Source: Lichenostomus cassidix
Taxonomy: Eukaryota; Chordata; Aves; Passeriformes; Meliphagidae
DNA: 64,000 nt
Assembly: GCA_008360975.2 (NCBI GenBank)
Contig: CM039182.1
Span: 91,657,405-91,721,404 of the forward strand
Reading direction: 5' to 3'
Below the pieces are notes generated by a model. It searched no databases. It had not been told where the DNA came from and worked only from the letters and a program-made list of their open reading frames with translations. A program made the position numbers and the translations under genes. Numbering within the stretch: the first letter of the stretch is position 1; every line of letters starts with the position of its first letter. Positions 48,926-60,620 of the stretch are shown here, piece after piece.

Positions 48926-51832
48926 AATTAACAACAAAATAAGACACAACAGAAACACCAGGGATAAGTATGCGTGTTGGATGTAGAGCATCAAATGGAG
49001 AATTCATAAGAATTTTATAAGTACCTTTTCACTTAACCACTACTTAAAAAAGATATTTTAATGGGACACTGGTTCATGATCAGCTCTCTCAGGTAAATGC
49101 GCCATATCCAAGAAACAGCAATTGTAAGCTATTTAAATTTAGTAACAAATTGAGCAAAGGAAACTTAATGTTTTAATCCAAACACAAGCATTAGATAAAA
49201 ATCCTGATACCATTATCAAACATAATAATGGCTTTCATGTTCTTTCAGATTTTTATATACTTTTTTAGGAACTGTCATTTAACCTTGTTAAATAGGAGTT
49301 TCTGGGTTTTTTTGCAGGGGGATCTCTCCAGATCGAAGCAGAGGCATATGAGGAGAGAACTGAGAGCAAGCATGTGCTCTTGCAGTCAGTGTCACGCAGC
49401 TGAGGGTCACTGAATCTGCTCCTCATTTACTTCTGTACAGCTGGAGAGCTCTAACAGTACTCTGTCTGCTCTGCTCATATTTCCTTTTTACAGGGGACAG
49501 ACTTAATCAGAAAGCTGGAACAAATTGCACCTTTGGTTAAACCATCATGCATTCTAACCGTTGCTTCCTCTTTCCCGGTATCTGACATCAGAGCCATGCT
49601 GTTTGAGGAAGTCACAGTTGCAGCAATTGTTTCTAACTGCTGCTCCTGTCTATTTTAGGCTGGCTGAGAATGATCCCATCCCTTTTGACTTTGATTCTGA
49701 ATAAATACATTTATATCTGCAACCTGTACACTAAGGACCATTGTTTAAGAAGATCAGAGGACAAGACATTTCTGCACAAAACAAAGGAGCAGAAAAGTGT
49801 GGCTTTTAAAAACAATTTATTTGTTTTGTATTGATTTGAGATTCTTTACCAACAACAGCACTTTGATTGATACAAAATCACAATGAAGTCACAGTAGTGT
49901 GATGAATGCTCCTTTGACCTTTAGATTGTTGGCCTCATTTCCCCACTGCTGTGCCCCTTAGGTTGTAATTTACACCTGTGGCAAAGTGGTTACCAAACCA
50001 GCATGGTAGCAGTTTATAGCATCTTGTGCGAATCACAACACAAGAAAGGAGGCAGGGGGAAATCAGGCCCAGTGCCTTCTCCCACAAGGCATCAAAGAGG
50101 GGATCTTTTATAATTTACTACAATACTGCCTAAAGCACCAACCTAAAGTGAGGCCCTGCCAGGCACCCTGCAAACATGGAATAGTGGATGGCTGCTTGTT
50201 GCAGCCCAATGGCTTGGCTATGGAGGGAAGCTGCTGCTCATTAAATGAAGGTGTGTGCAGGGGAAGTGGCTCTTTGAGACCTGGGAGAAGCTAGGGCAGT
50301 TAGTGAGCTCTAGGGCTAACCACAGGCACACAGCCCCAGGCAGAAGGGATGGAGCCCCACTAGTGTCCCCCCCAAATCTACCCTCCCAAGCAGATTAGCT
50401 TGTGCAGAGAAACCTCTTTAAACCCTTGCAAGGTGCAAGAGACCAGCAAACATGCAGAGGAAGTGCACAGGGAAAAAGATTTCTATAGTTGTGCACATAA
50501 GGTGGGAAGGTCAGTGTTGGTCACATCTACAGAGCTTTGCTAGATCACTCCTAAGACTGCCTGACTCAGGTTGCCCCAGAGTAGAGGAACCTACCTGTGT
50601 CCCCACTGAAGGTCCTCAGGTGTCCCAAATGCCTCCTCAGGCGGAGACCAGCTCTGTGCTCTCCGGCCTAAAGTCAATCTCCAAGCGCTCCAGGGGGGAA
50701 GAGGTCCATCATGGAGGTTCTCAGGTCATCTCATCCTCAAGGCAAATGTACCTCAAGGCCATGCTAAAACCTCACTGAAGCCCTAAAAAGGGGTTCTGCC
50801 TTACTGAATGCTATCCAAGATCACCCAACAGCAGATCCACCTGATCACATACAGGCGTGCCAAGGCTGGAGCAAGGAAAGCTCAATCCATCATCTCATGG
50901 CCACCAACTAAGGGCCACAACACTCCTTTTCTGGAAGGAGCATTCAGGCTTGAACAGAAAGAGGAGATCTTATATCTTATACAGAAGGTGTTTTGAACAC
51001 ATGAGCTCCTGGGCTCTCACACAGAGATGGCTTTTCAGAAGGTTCAAGGCAGCTTAATGGCTTGTCTTCCTCTTTGTGAGCAAAGCAGAGGGAGCTGAAG
51101 AGCAAGGTCTGACCAAGGCTTACCAAATGAGTACACAACTGTGCAGCTCTGTTTCTGTCTTCTAAATATCCTGCAATTCCCCAATGTGTATCTAAGACAC
51201 TAATTTTGAAGGCACCCAACAGGAACCAGGATTTGGCTTTTTTGCAGTGTTGTAACAGGCAAGCTTGTAGGAAACCTGTGTACAGTCTCCCCTGCACACT
51301 AGTGGCTCCAGCACCAGGCAGGCTGTGTGTGAGTCCAGACTTTGCAAGGAAATGGAGGTGACAGCTAACCTGTGCTTCCACAGGCTCTCTCTACTTCCAA
51401 GATGCCTTCTTGCTTTCACAAGCACCCATGGGACAAGTTTATTAGTAGAAACTCTGGAATTACCTAATTTAAACCAAACAGTGGTTTTGCACCAGTTATT
51501 TGTTCACAGGGTCTTCTGCAGACCCAGATATGATGAAGCCTATGAGGTGTCTCGAGCATAATTTGGGGCAGTTTGTTCTGTGTGGTCCTTACAAGAGACA
51601 GCACATGACTCAGCTGGCTAACCACTAGAAAGCAAAACCATGCTTCTCATAAGCTTTCAATTAGAAACAGTAAATTAACAAAGCCACAATCATCTCTTAA
51701 AAGCTCCTTTTTCAAAGCAAGCCTTTCCACTGCCCTTTCTGAATTCTTAACAGGATCATGAGGTGAGGACAAACTTCATCACCTTGTTTGGAGGTGAGAG
51801 CAGAGCCAAGTGCAACCTGGAACATCAGGAAG
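48926..51832. other. Non-coding stretch, no gene recognised
   Basis: Frames up to 134 codons (50452-50778 plus, 50977-51381 minus) lack motifs. GTTTTTTTGCAG at about 49307-49318 looks like a splice acceptor but is followed by no convincing exon. Confidence 0.5.
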
Positions 51833-52230
51833 GTTTTGGCTAGAAGGCAACTTGCAGCCTCCCACCACTACTCAAGGCAGTGCTAGCTTCAAGGCAGACC
51901 AAGTTGCCTTGCAAGCTTTCGATGTCCCTGTGGACAGAGACTCTACAATGCTTCCAAGAGACCTGTTCCAGTGTTTGACTAACTCTCCTGCTGAAAAATT
52001 TCCTTTCTACGGTCAGAACTTCCCATCCTGCACCTTGTGACCAGTCTCTTGTTCTTTTGCTGGGCAACTTTGATTGTAGCCTATCTCTATCTTCTCTGTA
52101 ACCCCTCCTTTATATGGTTGAGCTTAGCACTAATATCTCCCTTTCTCCTTTTCTCCTGTGGGCCAAAAACCCCCAGTTCCCTCAGCTCACCCCACTGTTA
52201 CACACTTCAGCCAGCACAGGAGCATTTTAC
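51833..52230 (-). mobile_element. CR1 LINE 3' fragment
   Basis: In the orientation shown, GACAGAGACTCTACAATGCT, then AGAGACCTGTTCCAGTGTTT, a CTGCTGAAAAATTTCCTTTCTAC block and CCCAGTTCCCTCAGCTCACC, follow the reverse complement of the CR1 3' untranslated region over about 400 bp. The terminal octamers are decayed. Confidence 0.8.
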
Positions 52231-52240
52231 TCAAAATTAA

Positions 52241-52564
52241 TGACACTACTCTGTCGCTGTTGAGCAGCTAGCAGAGTAATGAAGGCACCAGTTCTCAGTG
52301 GCAAGAAGGAATGACCTCTATTGTTTTGATTTCATCATATATATAGAGTTTTCAAAAGTCACCCAGATTGGTCAGTCAGAAGCCTTCCCCCAGGCCTGAT
52401 TGGCCAGGCCTGCACTGCCCAAGTTCTGGGACACTGTTCCAATAACATCCAAACTTTATCTTTATTTACAAAACACAAGAAAATTCTCATGGGAAAAGCC
52501 TGTGCTAGCCACACTACTCTATACCTGCAGAGGTCAAAACCAATGACCTCAGGGTGTCACCCCA
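52241..52564 (-). promoter_or_regulatory. LTR-like or promoter-like element
   Basis: The block has TG...CA ends (TGACACTACTCTG ... GGTGTCACCCCA). On the minus strand it has a textbook promoter layout: inverted CCAAT boxes at 52399-52403 and 52367-52371, then a CTCTATATATATGATG box at about 52337-52348. This suggests the U3 promoter of a solo LTR lying antisense. I found no ordered downstream poly(A) signal (AATAAA on the minus strand at 52461-52466 lies upstream of the TATA box) and no clear target duplication. A non-LTR repeat or a host promoter remain possible. Confidence 0.4.
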
Positions 52565-55500
52565 ACTATTTCAATAATAAAACCATTTGAGGGTTTTTTT
52601 TCTTCATTTTATATAGATTAAATGCTCACATAACCCCACAATAAATTAAAAATTACACAGAGTTATATTTTATTACAAGCTGCATAAAATACAGCAACAA
52701 ATGATACCCTAGCAGGTGACCATCCCTCTCTGCTAGGCATTAAGCCTGCTGCTTGGCCAGCTGAGCTACACTAAGCATCAGTTAAAACCTGCAGATTGAT
52801 CAGACCCAACTGGCACCTGCAGAATTAATACCTGCAATTTTGGTGAGCTAGCTAAACTAATTGAACTGAGCAGCACAAAGTTATCAGATTTCACTCCTTC
52901 TCTTTTCACACATAACTCCTGACGTTCTTTGCGGGTGGTTGTGAGAAACTGCATATTTGATTTAGTTTGAAATTTGATCATTTTTGCAGGTGACTGCAGC
53001 TTTTTAATGCAAACATGGAGGTATCTCTTTATTCTCACTGGAAAACAGAGAGGGTTTGGTTTTTTGTCTTGCCTTAGGAAACTGCTATTGGATATTCAGC
53101 GACAAGCAGTCTGAATAGATAGATTTAATTTTTGCTCCAGCCCTGGTAACAATAGCAATCCTAACATCTCTTGTAATTACCACCCAACATTTCACCCACA
53201 ACTACACAACAGCCTCTCTTTCTGTATATTTAATCACCCTCTCTGAACCTCCAACTCCACTAATGGAGCTGCTGGTTGATTAGCAAACAAATAATCACCT
53301 GAGTGCCAGACCCAGACAGCTGCACCGTGTGTGTATGTCACTGATGACCCATCTGCAGGACTCAGCAAATGCCAGCTGCTTGTCTTGGAGAAAGCCTGGC
53401 AGCAGGACACTGGACACAGAGAGTGGTGCATGCATACATAGATGCATGTCTGTGCTTGTATGGATGGCAGAGAAATAACACCAAGGAAAGGACGGAAAAT
53501 GTCACAGAAAGGAAAGATTTTTATCTGCTCTTCTCTCATGGGAAATTTGTTTCTTAGTGTTCCTCAGTGTCATAACTACCACACCATCTGCTGAAGAGAA
53601 GTTTTGGTGTAAGCCCAGGTAGACAAAAAATGAGCTGGCTGCTCAGAACATGCAGTGAGAGGAGATTTGGTAAAGTGGTCCTGACTAATGTGGTGTCTCA
53701 CGAGTTTTATACTTTCTAAACACTGCAAGATGACAAGCAGTTACGACTAACAAAATGTTTGGCAAAATCTCCCAACTAAACCAAATTTTTACATTTGTTG
53801 CACAAAGTGACTGCGTAGTTCAACCAAAGGTGGACTTGTAATAACTTTGGCATTATCCACACAAATACATTAATATTTTGGTATTGCAGTCATCACCTTG
53901 AAAAGCAGTTAGAGATTCAATGCCAGCTGCAGCATTTATATGCTAGAATGCTTCTGAACTACATCTGAGAATTCTCATTTAATGATGTGATATTTTATTT
54001 TAAAATATACATTTAGGTGTGTGGTGATTATTCAGAAAAGTTATAAAGCCTATTCAAATCCATTGGCTTCTCTAAGGCTAGATCTTGCTCTATTGTTTGA
54101 TTTTCTTGACAAAAATGGCATTAATACTTTAGTGGAACCTAGGTTTATATCAGAGACTTATTACACTGAGCAGTGCAAAAATGAAAAAGAGAAGACAGCA
54201 CTTTAGAAAGTAAGGATTTATTGGGCACCCTTCCAGTTGGAAAAAGATTAGGTTAGAGGTAACCCACCTTTTTAAACTAACCATGAGTGAAACTCAACTA
54301 CCAAGTGTAGATGTGCATTAACACTTTAATAACATACTTTCTTTTTTTTTTTTTTTAGGTATAAGGGAGACACTAGCAAAGACACAGTGACACAGTCAAA
54401 CTGAGATAGAGAAACATCAAACTTTTCCTTTCTATGTCAGTAACTGTGAATGTCTGATCAGATGTTGCAAGCAGGTAAAGGGATGGGAGTAGCAATAAAG
54501 AGCAGATATGTTTTGCCCATCTATGCTATAACCTGGCTGATTACAGTGAATGGGGAATGGGGAAGAAGGAGAAGGGGAAGGGAAAGGACCCTCTGTCTAT
54601 TACACTTATCTCTTCTGCCCTAAGGCTTTAAATTCCCATCCATTTGTTTAGATTGTACTTTGTCTTCAGAGCAACACGTTGTCTTCTGTGTTTGCCAAAG
54701 GAGACACAAACTCCCTTAAAGACATCCTTCTAGCTGAAATTGTCCACCAAACCAGAGTACTCCCAAGGTATAAATCTATGTGAGGGAATGCAAGAAGCCT
54801 ATGCAGAGTTCTCCCAAATATTTCTCTGGTAGGAAAACACCACTGTGCCATTAGAAATCTCTGCTTGTGCAAACAAACTTGACAGCAAGCACAGGCAAAC
54901 CTTCTGAAATATCTAATCTTAGAAAATGTACTAAGCTGCTTGATCCACATGATAACTAAATGCTCCGTGAGCTATATCTATATTGCTGGACCAAAACTTC
55001 ATTGCTTCTACATTTTTCCATCCATACCCTGGCACTTAATTTTAAGTATGTGGGATCATCCATAACCATAATTTGCCATAGGTGAATGGTTACCAGAACC
55101 AGAGCATAATAAGTGCTAGGAAAAAGAGGAACTAAAACCACACTTGACTGTGTGTGTGTTTTTAACAGGTAAGCAAAAGAAGAGAGTGTGAGCAGCACCC
55201 TGCCCTCTGGCTTTGCTGCGCACTGTTGCAGCAATGACTCCATGAAACATTTTGTGTGCATGTGTGTTGGTAAATCTCAAGCAATACTAGATTTCCTAAA
55301 GTAGGGAAGGGAGCATCCATAGCCCCACCTACATTGGCTACACACCAGTGGCCCCCCACTGGCACCTGCAGAGAGTGAACTTCTGCTACCTACAATCTGT
55401 CAGAGCTCACAAAATGAACCAAATCCTTTCCTTCATAAAACAGCATTGCATGGAAGTATAGATGGGGGGGGATGCCAAACTATGTTATTCACCATTTGCC

Positions 55501-55595
55501 CTTAAAAAGTGGTATGAGAAGTAGTTTGAACAATTCTCTTCTGAACAGAACAAACTGAACTCAGTGCCAGAAGGCCTTAAATGCTGGCATCCACC
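52565..55595. other. Non-coding stretch, no gene recognised
   Basis: A T15-AG tract at 54342-54358 looks like a strong splice acceptor, but the following 100 bases show no supported exon. No repeat family was recognised. Confidence 0.5.
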
Positions 55596-55604
55596 TACTG
55601 GGTC

Positions 55605-55725
55605 AGAATTTATATCATCTGCATCTATGTGACGATTATACATTTCTTTCCAAATTGTTGATAAAGGTATTGAGCAACACTGAGCCAAGAATAGCTTCTT
55701 ATGCAACTTCAGTTCAAAATTTACA
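55605..55725 (-). mobile_element. Probable CR1 LINE reverse-transcriptase fragment
   Basis: TCATCTGCATCTATGTGACG, then CAAATTGTTGATAAAGGTAT and TGAGCAACACTGAGCCAAGA, follows the reverse complement of the CR1 segment encoding the FADDTK region (in the shown strand: TCATCTGCAAA..., TTGATAAAGATATTGAACA..., ACTGAGCC...). Diverged and short. Confidence 0.5.
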
Positions 55726-58227
55726 GCACTCCTCTGCCAGCTCTTCTAAAACAGAGATTTCCAATCTGGAGTGTGCAAAGCCCACTGATGGTCCACATGC
55801 ATCCTCAAAAGAGCAGCCAAACACAATTACAGCTCTGTCTCGCTGCTTTATTCTGGAGTCAGGGAGAGATTTCTTCAGAAGGTAAAAACTTACTGCCATA
55901 CTTGGGCTCACTTTCTGACAGTGAAGAGAGAGGCTGCCGTGTAGGTGCTTTCTAACAGCTTCTTCTATTTTCACCATTCAGACAACTACAAGACATACAT
56001 GCAGGACAGCTCTTTTTCTTCTGAATATGCCACCACATGTGCTTTCAGTATCATGGACAGCAATATTTTCTCTGTAGCTGAATCACAGAAGTCACTGCAG
56101 GATCAGATTCTTTAGGGATAGAAAGTGGAGAAGTAGTATTAAAGCAAAACCAAAACATGCAGCTGAAAAAGCTGGTCATGGTAGTAAAGTTTCAAATCAT
56201 TAACAGAAACTTACTGAGGAAAGCTATAATCCAGATACTAGCCAATCAAAAGGAGGTAAAGTTGGAGCAATATGTAAAAATTAAAAGATCAGAGAGGACA
56301 GAATCAGATGGCACCTGAGAAAGGAGCACACATTTAAATGTGAAATAGCACATAACAAAAGAAAAAACCCAAGGAAGATAATGTAACAATGACACAAAGA
56401 AACAGAAACCACCAGATATGACAGAAAATTCTAGATAACAATATTCATAATACCAGCAAAGATCCAAGTCAGTCCCAGAAAACGGTATACAGAATTTGGA
56501 AGCTGAATTCAATAAGTGTTGCTCATTATCAGTGGCACACTGGGGAAAGAAGGATGGGTAGAAAGACAGACAAAAGCAAAGAACAACTTTTCCCATCTTC
56601 TATGTTCATCTCACCATTGCATCAACATCTTTCCCCTTCTATGCACACACACACACACACACTCTCAATTTCTTTCCTTGCTTCAGCCTTTTGAATTCTG
56701 CCTCTCATCAGCCATCTGGGGTCTCCTACAGCCTTTGTTCCTTCTGTGTAGAAATAATCAGCCCTAATAATAATCCTAGAAATAATGAAGCTTCTAGGAT
56801 TCCTAGATATGCGGTTACAGAAAAATGTACTTACATAGACGAAATTAATGGTGAAGTTCAGCAAACACTAAAAGAGAGACTGAGAGATCAGTATACCTCA
56901 AGTTACTGTAAAATTATGAGCTGAAATCACACAACTTTGGATCTCTGGAAGAGGATGCCCTGCATTGCAGTTTCTTTGTTGTCTTCAGAGGTTGATAGGC
57001 AATTATGTGTTGAATGTTATTCTTAGAAACTGTTGCTTAGTCAAATACAAATTTTGGGGTAAAATAAGACAGTATGAACAAGGAGGGCCACAAATCTTGG
57101 TCAAAACTAGGAAGAAAGGAATGCCAGGATAATGAGTAATTTGCTTGTGAGGGAAATTCACATCACATGAGAGAAAACCAAACACAGGTCCCAGCTCTGC
57201 CTGATTCACAACAAGAATATGAAGGAAGCCAAGTCAGTCTTTCTGTGGTTCAGTGACTACTAATACAAGACAGAACAGACGCAACTGGAAAGCCTTTGAA
57301 AGTCCCACACACACTCCCTTGCAGAAGGCGCTGTCTGGAGACTAGGGAGGCCACAGCCTAGTTTCAGCTGAGCAGGCACTTGCAACCACATTGAACTACC
57401 TCAGGAATGTGTTGAAATGAAGAGGGTGTATTTATAAATCCTCAGTGAGCTTGATGGCTATTCTGCACCTACTTTCATGATACTCCTCTCTCACAGGCCT
57501 CAAAAAATGTACAGTCCTGGTGGTTCCACTACAACCTGTTCTGCTCTGAAAGCTCAGAGGAGCAATATACTGGCTGAAGCAAGTTGCTTTTCCCTTAAAC
57601 ATTTGCTTGACTTTGTTTCTTTTGTTCTTTTCTTTTCGTGGAAGGACATGGACTGTGTACTTCCTAGTATGAAGGAAACTGAAGCAGAGTAAATGAGAAG
57701 TCCACAAGCTAGACTTCTCTAAGTTAGGCTCATTGCAATTGTATAATCTAGGACAAAGGTTAAAATCAATATCAGCAACAAAAGCCAACCAAACACAATA
57801 AAGACACTCAAGAGCAAAAATCAAGAGAAAGTTTCAGGAGTTATGACTCAGTTACCAAATGATTTTACAAGTGCAAAACAAAGAAAAGTTCAGCAGAAAT
57901 TACTTCAAACCCTCTGAAGAAGCATGAGAGAGACCTGTAGACAGACAAGATACACAGACTAAAACTGTGAAAGACAATTAATTCTTTTCTTGGTAGCTAT
58001 CAGGAACAGGAAGAGCAACGCTTCAGAACACACTTTCTGGAAGCAGAAAAAACACAACCATTCCTTTGACAGGACACATGTAAAAGAAAAATGCAACGTC
58101 ATTAAAACATTCCTAGAAATTTTTGCTCTTGCCCTGACCCAGAAGCCAGTCGGTCTCATCTTGACAGTACTTAGCTTTGCATCTGTGCAATCACAAGGAT
58201 ATCTCCTATTACGTACAGATGACGTTC
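55726..58227. other. Non-coding stretch with a short (CA)n
   Basis: A (CA)n run of about 10 units lies at 56644-56662. No gene was recognised. Confidence 0.55.
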
Positions 58228-60620
58228 ACAATAGAAAATCACAGAGAAGTTGTTGACAGGGACCTGTAGAGATCATTTAGTCCATCCTCTTCCTTAGCAC
58301 TGCGGGTATTCCCCTCACTAGCTCCTGTCAAGCTGTGGTTTGTCTGGCCAACTAGTGAAAATTTCCTAGGGTGGAGAATGCACAGCCGCTCTCAGTAACA
58401 TGTTCCAGGGCTGCAGTACCCATCTCATGGGTTTTCCCAGCCATGCAATTGGAACCTTCCCACAGCAGTTCTTGGCTGTAGCTCCTTGTCATATTGTCTG
58501 CTACTAAATGCCAGAGTTTAGCTCAGTTACCTTTGCTGTTCCAACTCCAGTTGCTGAGGGCCATTGCTAAGATCACAGGCTCCTCTTCACCAGACTAATC
58601 CCTCAAACTCTGCATGTATTCTTGGTCCTTTACTATCGTGGTAACTCTCTCCTGGGCTCCCTCCAGCTTCTTCACAGCCATCTTTGAACAAAGCAGGGAG
58701 GAAGGGGGGCCAGCAGGATACATGGTTCCAGGTACAGCCTCACCAGTGCCAAGCAAAAGTGGATGAGAACAACTTTGCTTGACCTTCTGAGTATGCTCCT
58801 TCTAGCCCAGTTTACTTTACAATTAATTATGGCTCAACCATGCATAATTCAACCACTCTAGCACAACTCTGAGGTCCTTTCCAGGCCGCTGGTTAGCTAG
58901 TATCCATTTTGTACCAATGCTGTAGTTACCCTGCCCTGAATGCAGAAACTTGCATTTCTTCTTGCTTAATCTTATGAAATTTCTGTTGTCCCAATCTTCA
59001 ACTTTCTGATGATTCCTCTGGACTAAAGCTCTGCCATTCTGTGTGTCAATCACGCCCCCCCACTTAACACAGTCTGCAAATTTGCTAACGGTGCCATCTG
59101 CCTCCTCATACAGGCCACTGCCTTCTTGTCTTTGCTATGTTTGAAAATGAATTTCAAGAAGATGTTCTTTTTCAGTGACTGAGGTGACAGTAACAATCAT
59201 ATTGTTCCTTGGATTCTTCTTTTTGACTTAATGAAAGACAGGTATTTCAGCCCTTAGCCTTTTTCCAGTCTTCATGGACTTCTGCAAAACACCCTGATTT
59301 TTCACACATGATAGACAGCAGGTAACACTTTTAATGTCAGATGAATCTCATCAAGTCATAAGGGTCTGAATATATCCAGTTGTGGTTGTCCCTAGCTCAT
59401 TCCTCCTTTCCTGTTGGCTATCCTCCATAACAAATAGTGATGGTATAAATCTTTGTCTGATGCAAAAGAGACTTTGGGCATGCTGTTTTGTAATACTTGT
59501 CACTACATTGTTCTTCCCCATTCACTGGCAGGCCTACATTCTCTATGAACTTCTTTTGTACTTACTGTTCCAGTAGAATCCCTTTTTGTCACCCTTAATG
59601 GCCTCTCCTTGACTTAACTTCAGCAGGGCCTCGACCTTACTCATTTTTATCAAAAAACGCTAAAACAGTACCTTTATACTCTTTCTTTGTTTATCTTTTC
59701 AACTCTTGTACATTATTTGGTTGCATTAATGGCTCACCATGCAATTCCATGCTTAGTCCAGAGCCCCTTCTGCTGGAAGCCCATCCTGCAAAATGAGGCA
59801 GATTGCTCCTCACCTCAATGAGTGGGATTGCTCCACACGTCTCAGAAAGCTGAATTTTTTTTGTTTGTTTTTGATTTTTTTTTTTCCTTTTTGGCTTTAT
59901 TTGTTTGTTTTAAATCAGCCATCCCTCCTTTACCCTTTTCACCCTCAGCATCTTCCTAGGAATTTTGCCTAGGGAAATTCTCTAACTAAGCCAAACTCTA
60001 CTCTATGAAGCCTTGAGTCCTAATTCTGCTACTTCTCTTCCCAGTTTTCTTCTGTACCTCAAACTCAGTCATCTCATGGTCACTGCAGCCCACGCTGCCA
60101 TTTCTGCCACACTTTTGGCCCACTCTTGCCACTTTGCAAGCAGCAGGTCAGGTACAGCCCCTCTGGCACTTGCATAATAATCTGTGATCTGCATAGTCTA
60201 CAACTTCTTGAGTTGATCACATGGTGCAAGCCCAGCAAGGCTTACAGGGACAGCTGAAATCTCCCAGGAAGACAGAAGAGCAGTCAGGAGAGTTCTGTAT
60301 TTGTCTGTAGAAAGCCTCATCTTCTACATCTTGTTCAGGAGATTTTGGTCAGACCCCAACACAGCATCTTCAGTGGCACTCTGTCCTTAGGCCTTGACTC
60401 TTGGCAGACACATCCTTGGATTACTGACAGAGCTCTGCAAAGTCAAGGAACACTTTTACAGAGGGGACAGCAACCCCACCGATCTTCCCTGAACAGACTA
60501 TGCTGAGTCAGGACAGCATTCCAGTCAGGATCAAACACCATAGTTTATATCTTTCACAAGACCTCCCACCAGAAGTCTTAATACCATTAATTTTGTGTAA
60601 GACAGTGTTACACAAAATAT
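58228..60620 (-). mobile_element. Long, old CR1 LINE copy or cluster of copies
   Basis: The 3' end lies on the left (AAAATCACAGAGAAGTTG, CAGGGACCTGTAGAGATCAT). At 58823-59053 the minus strand encodes KKKCKFLHSGQGN and GKDLRVV, C-terminal reverse-transcriptase sequence. GTCTGCAAATTTGCTAACGG at about 59072-59091 corresponds to the FADDTK region. Further right, ATCTCATGGTCACTGCAGCC (60072-60091), AGAAAGCCTCATC and CAGCATTCCAGTCAGGATCA resemble the endonuclease part in reverse complement. The 5'-to-3' order on the minus strand is right for CR1, but the distance is shorter than a complete ORF2 and no frame is open. It is therefore internally deleted, or two joined fragments. The stretch from 59600 to 60050, including a T-rich run at 59855-59920, is only weakly assigned. 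Confidence 0.65.

Noticed and set aside
54342..54360. Possible splice acceptor (T15 then AGGT)
   Set aside because: The downstream sequence has no supported open exon or matching donor.
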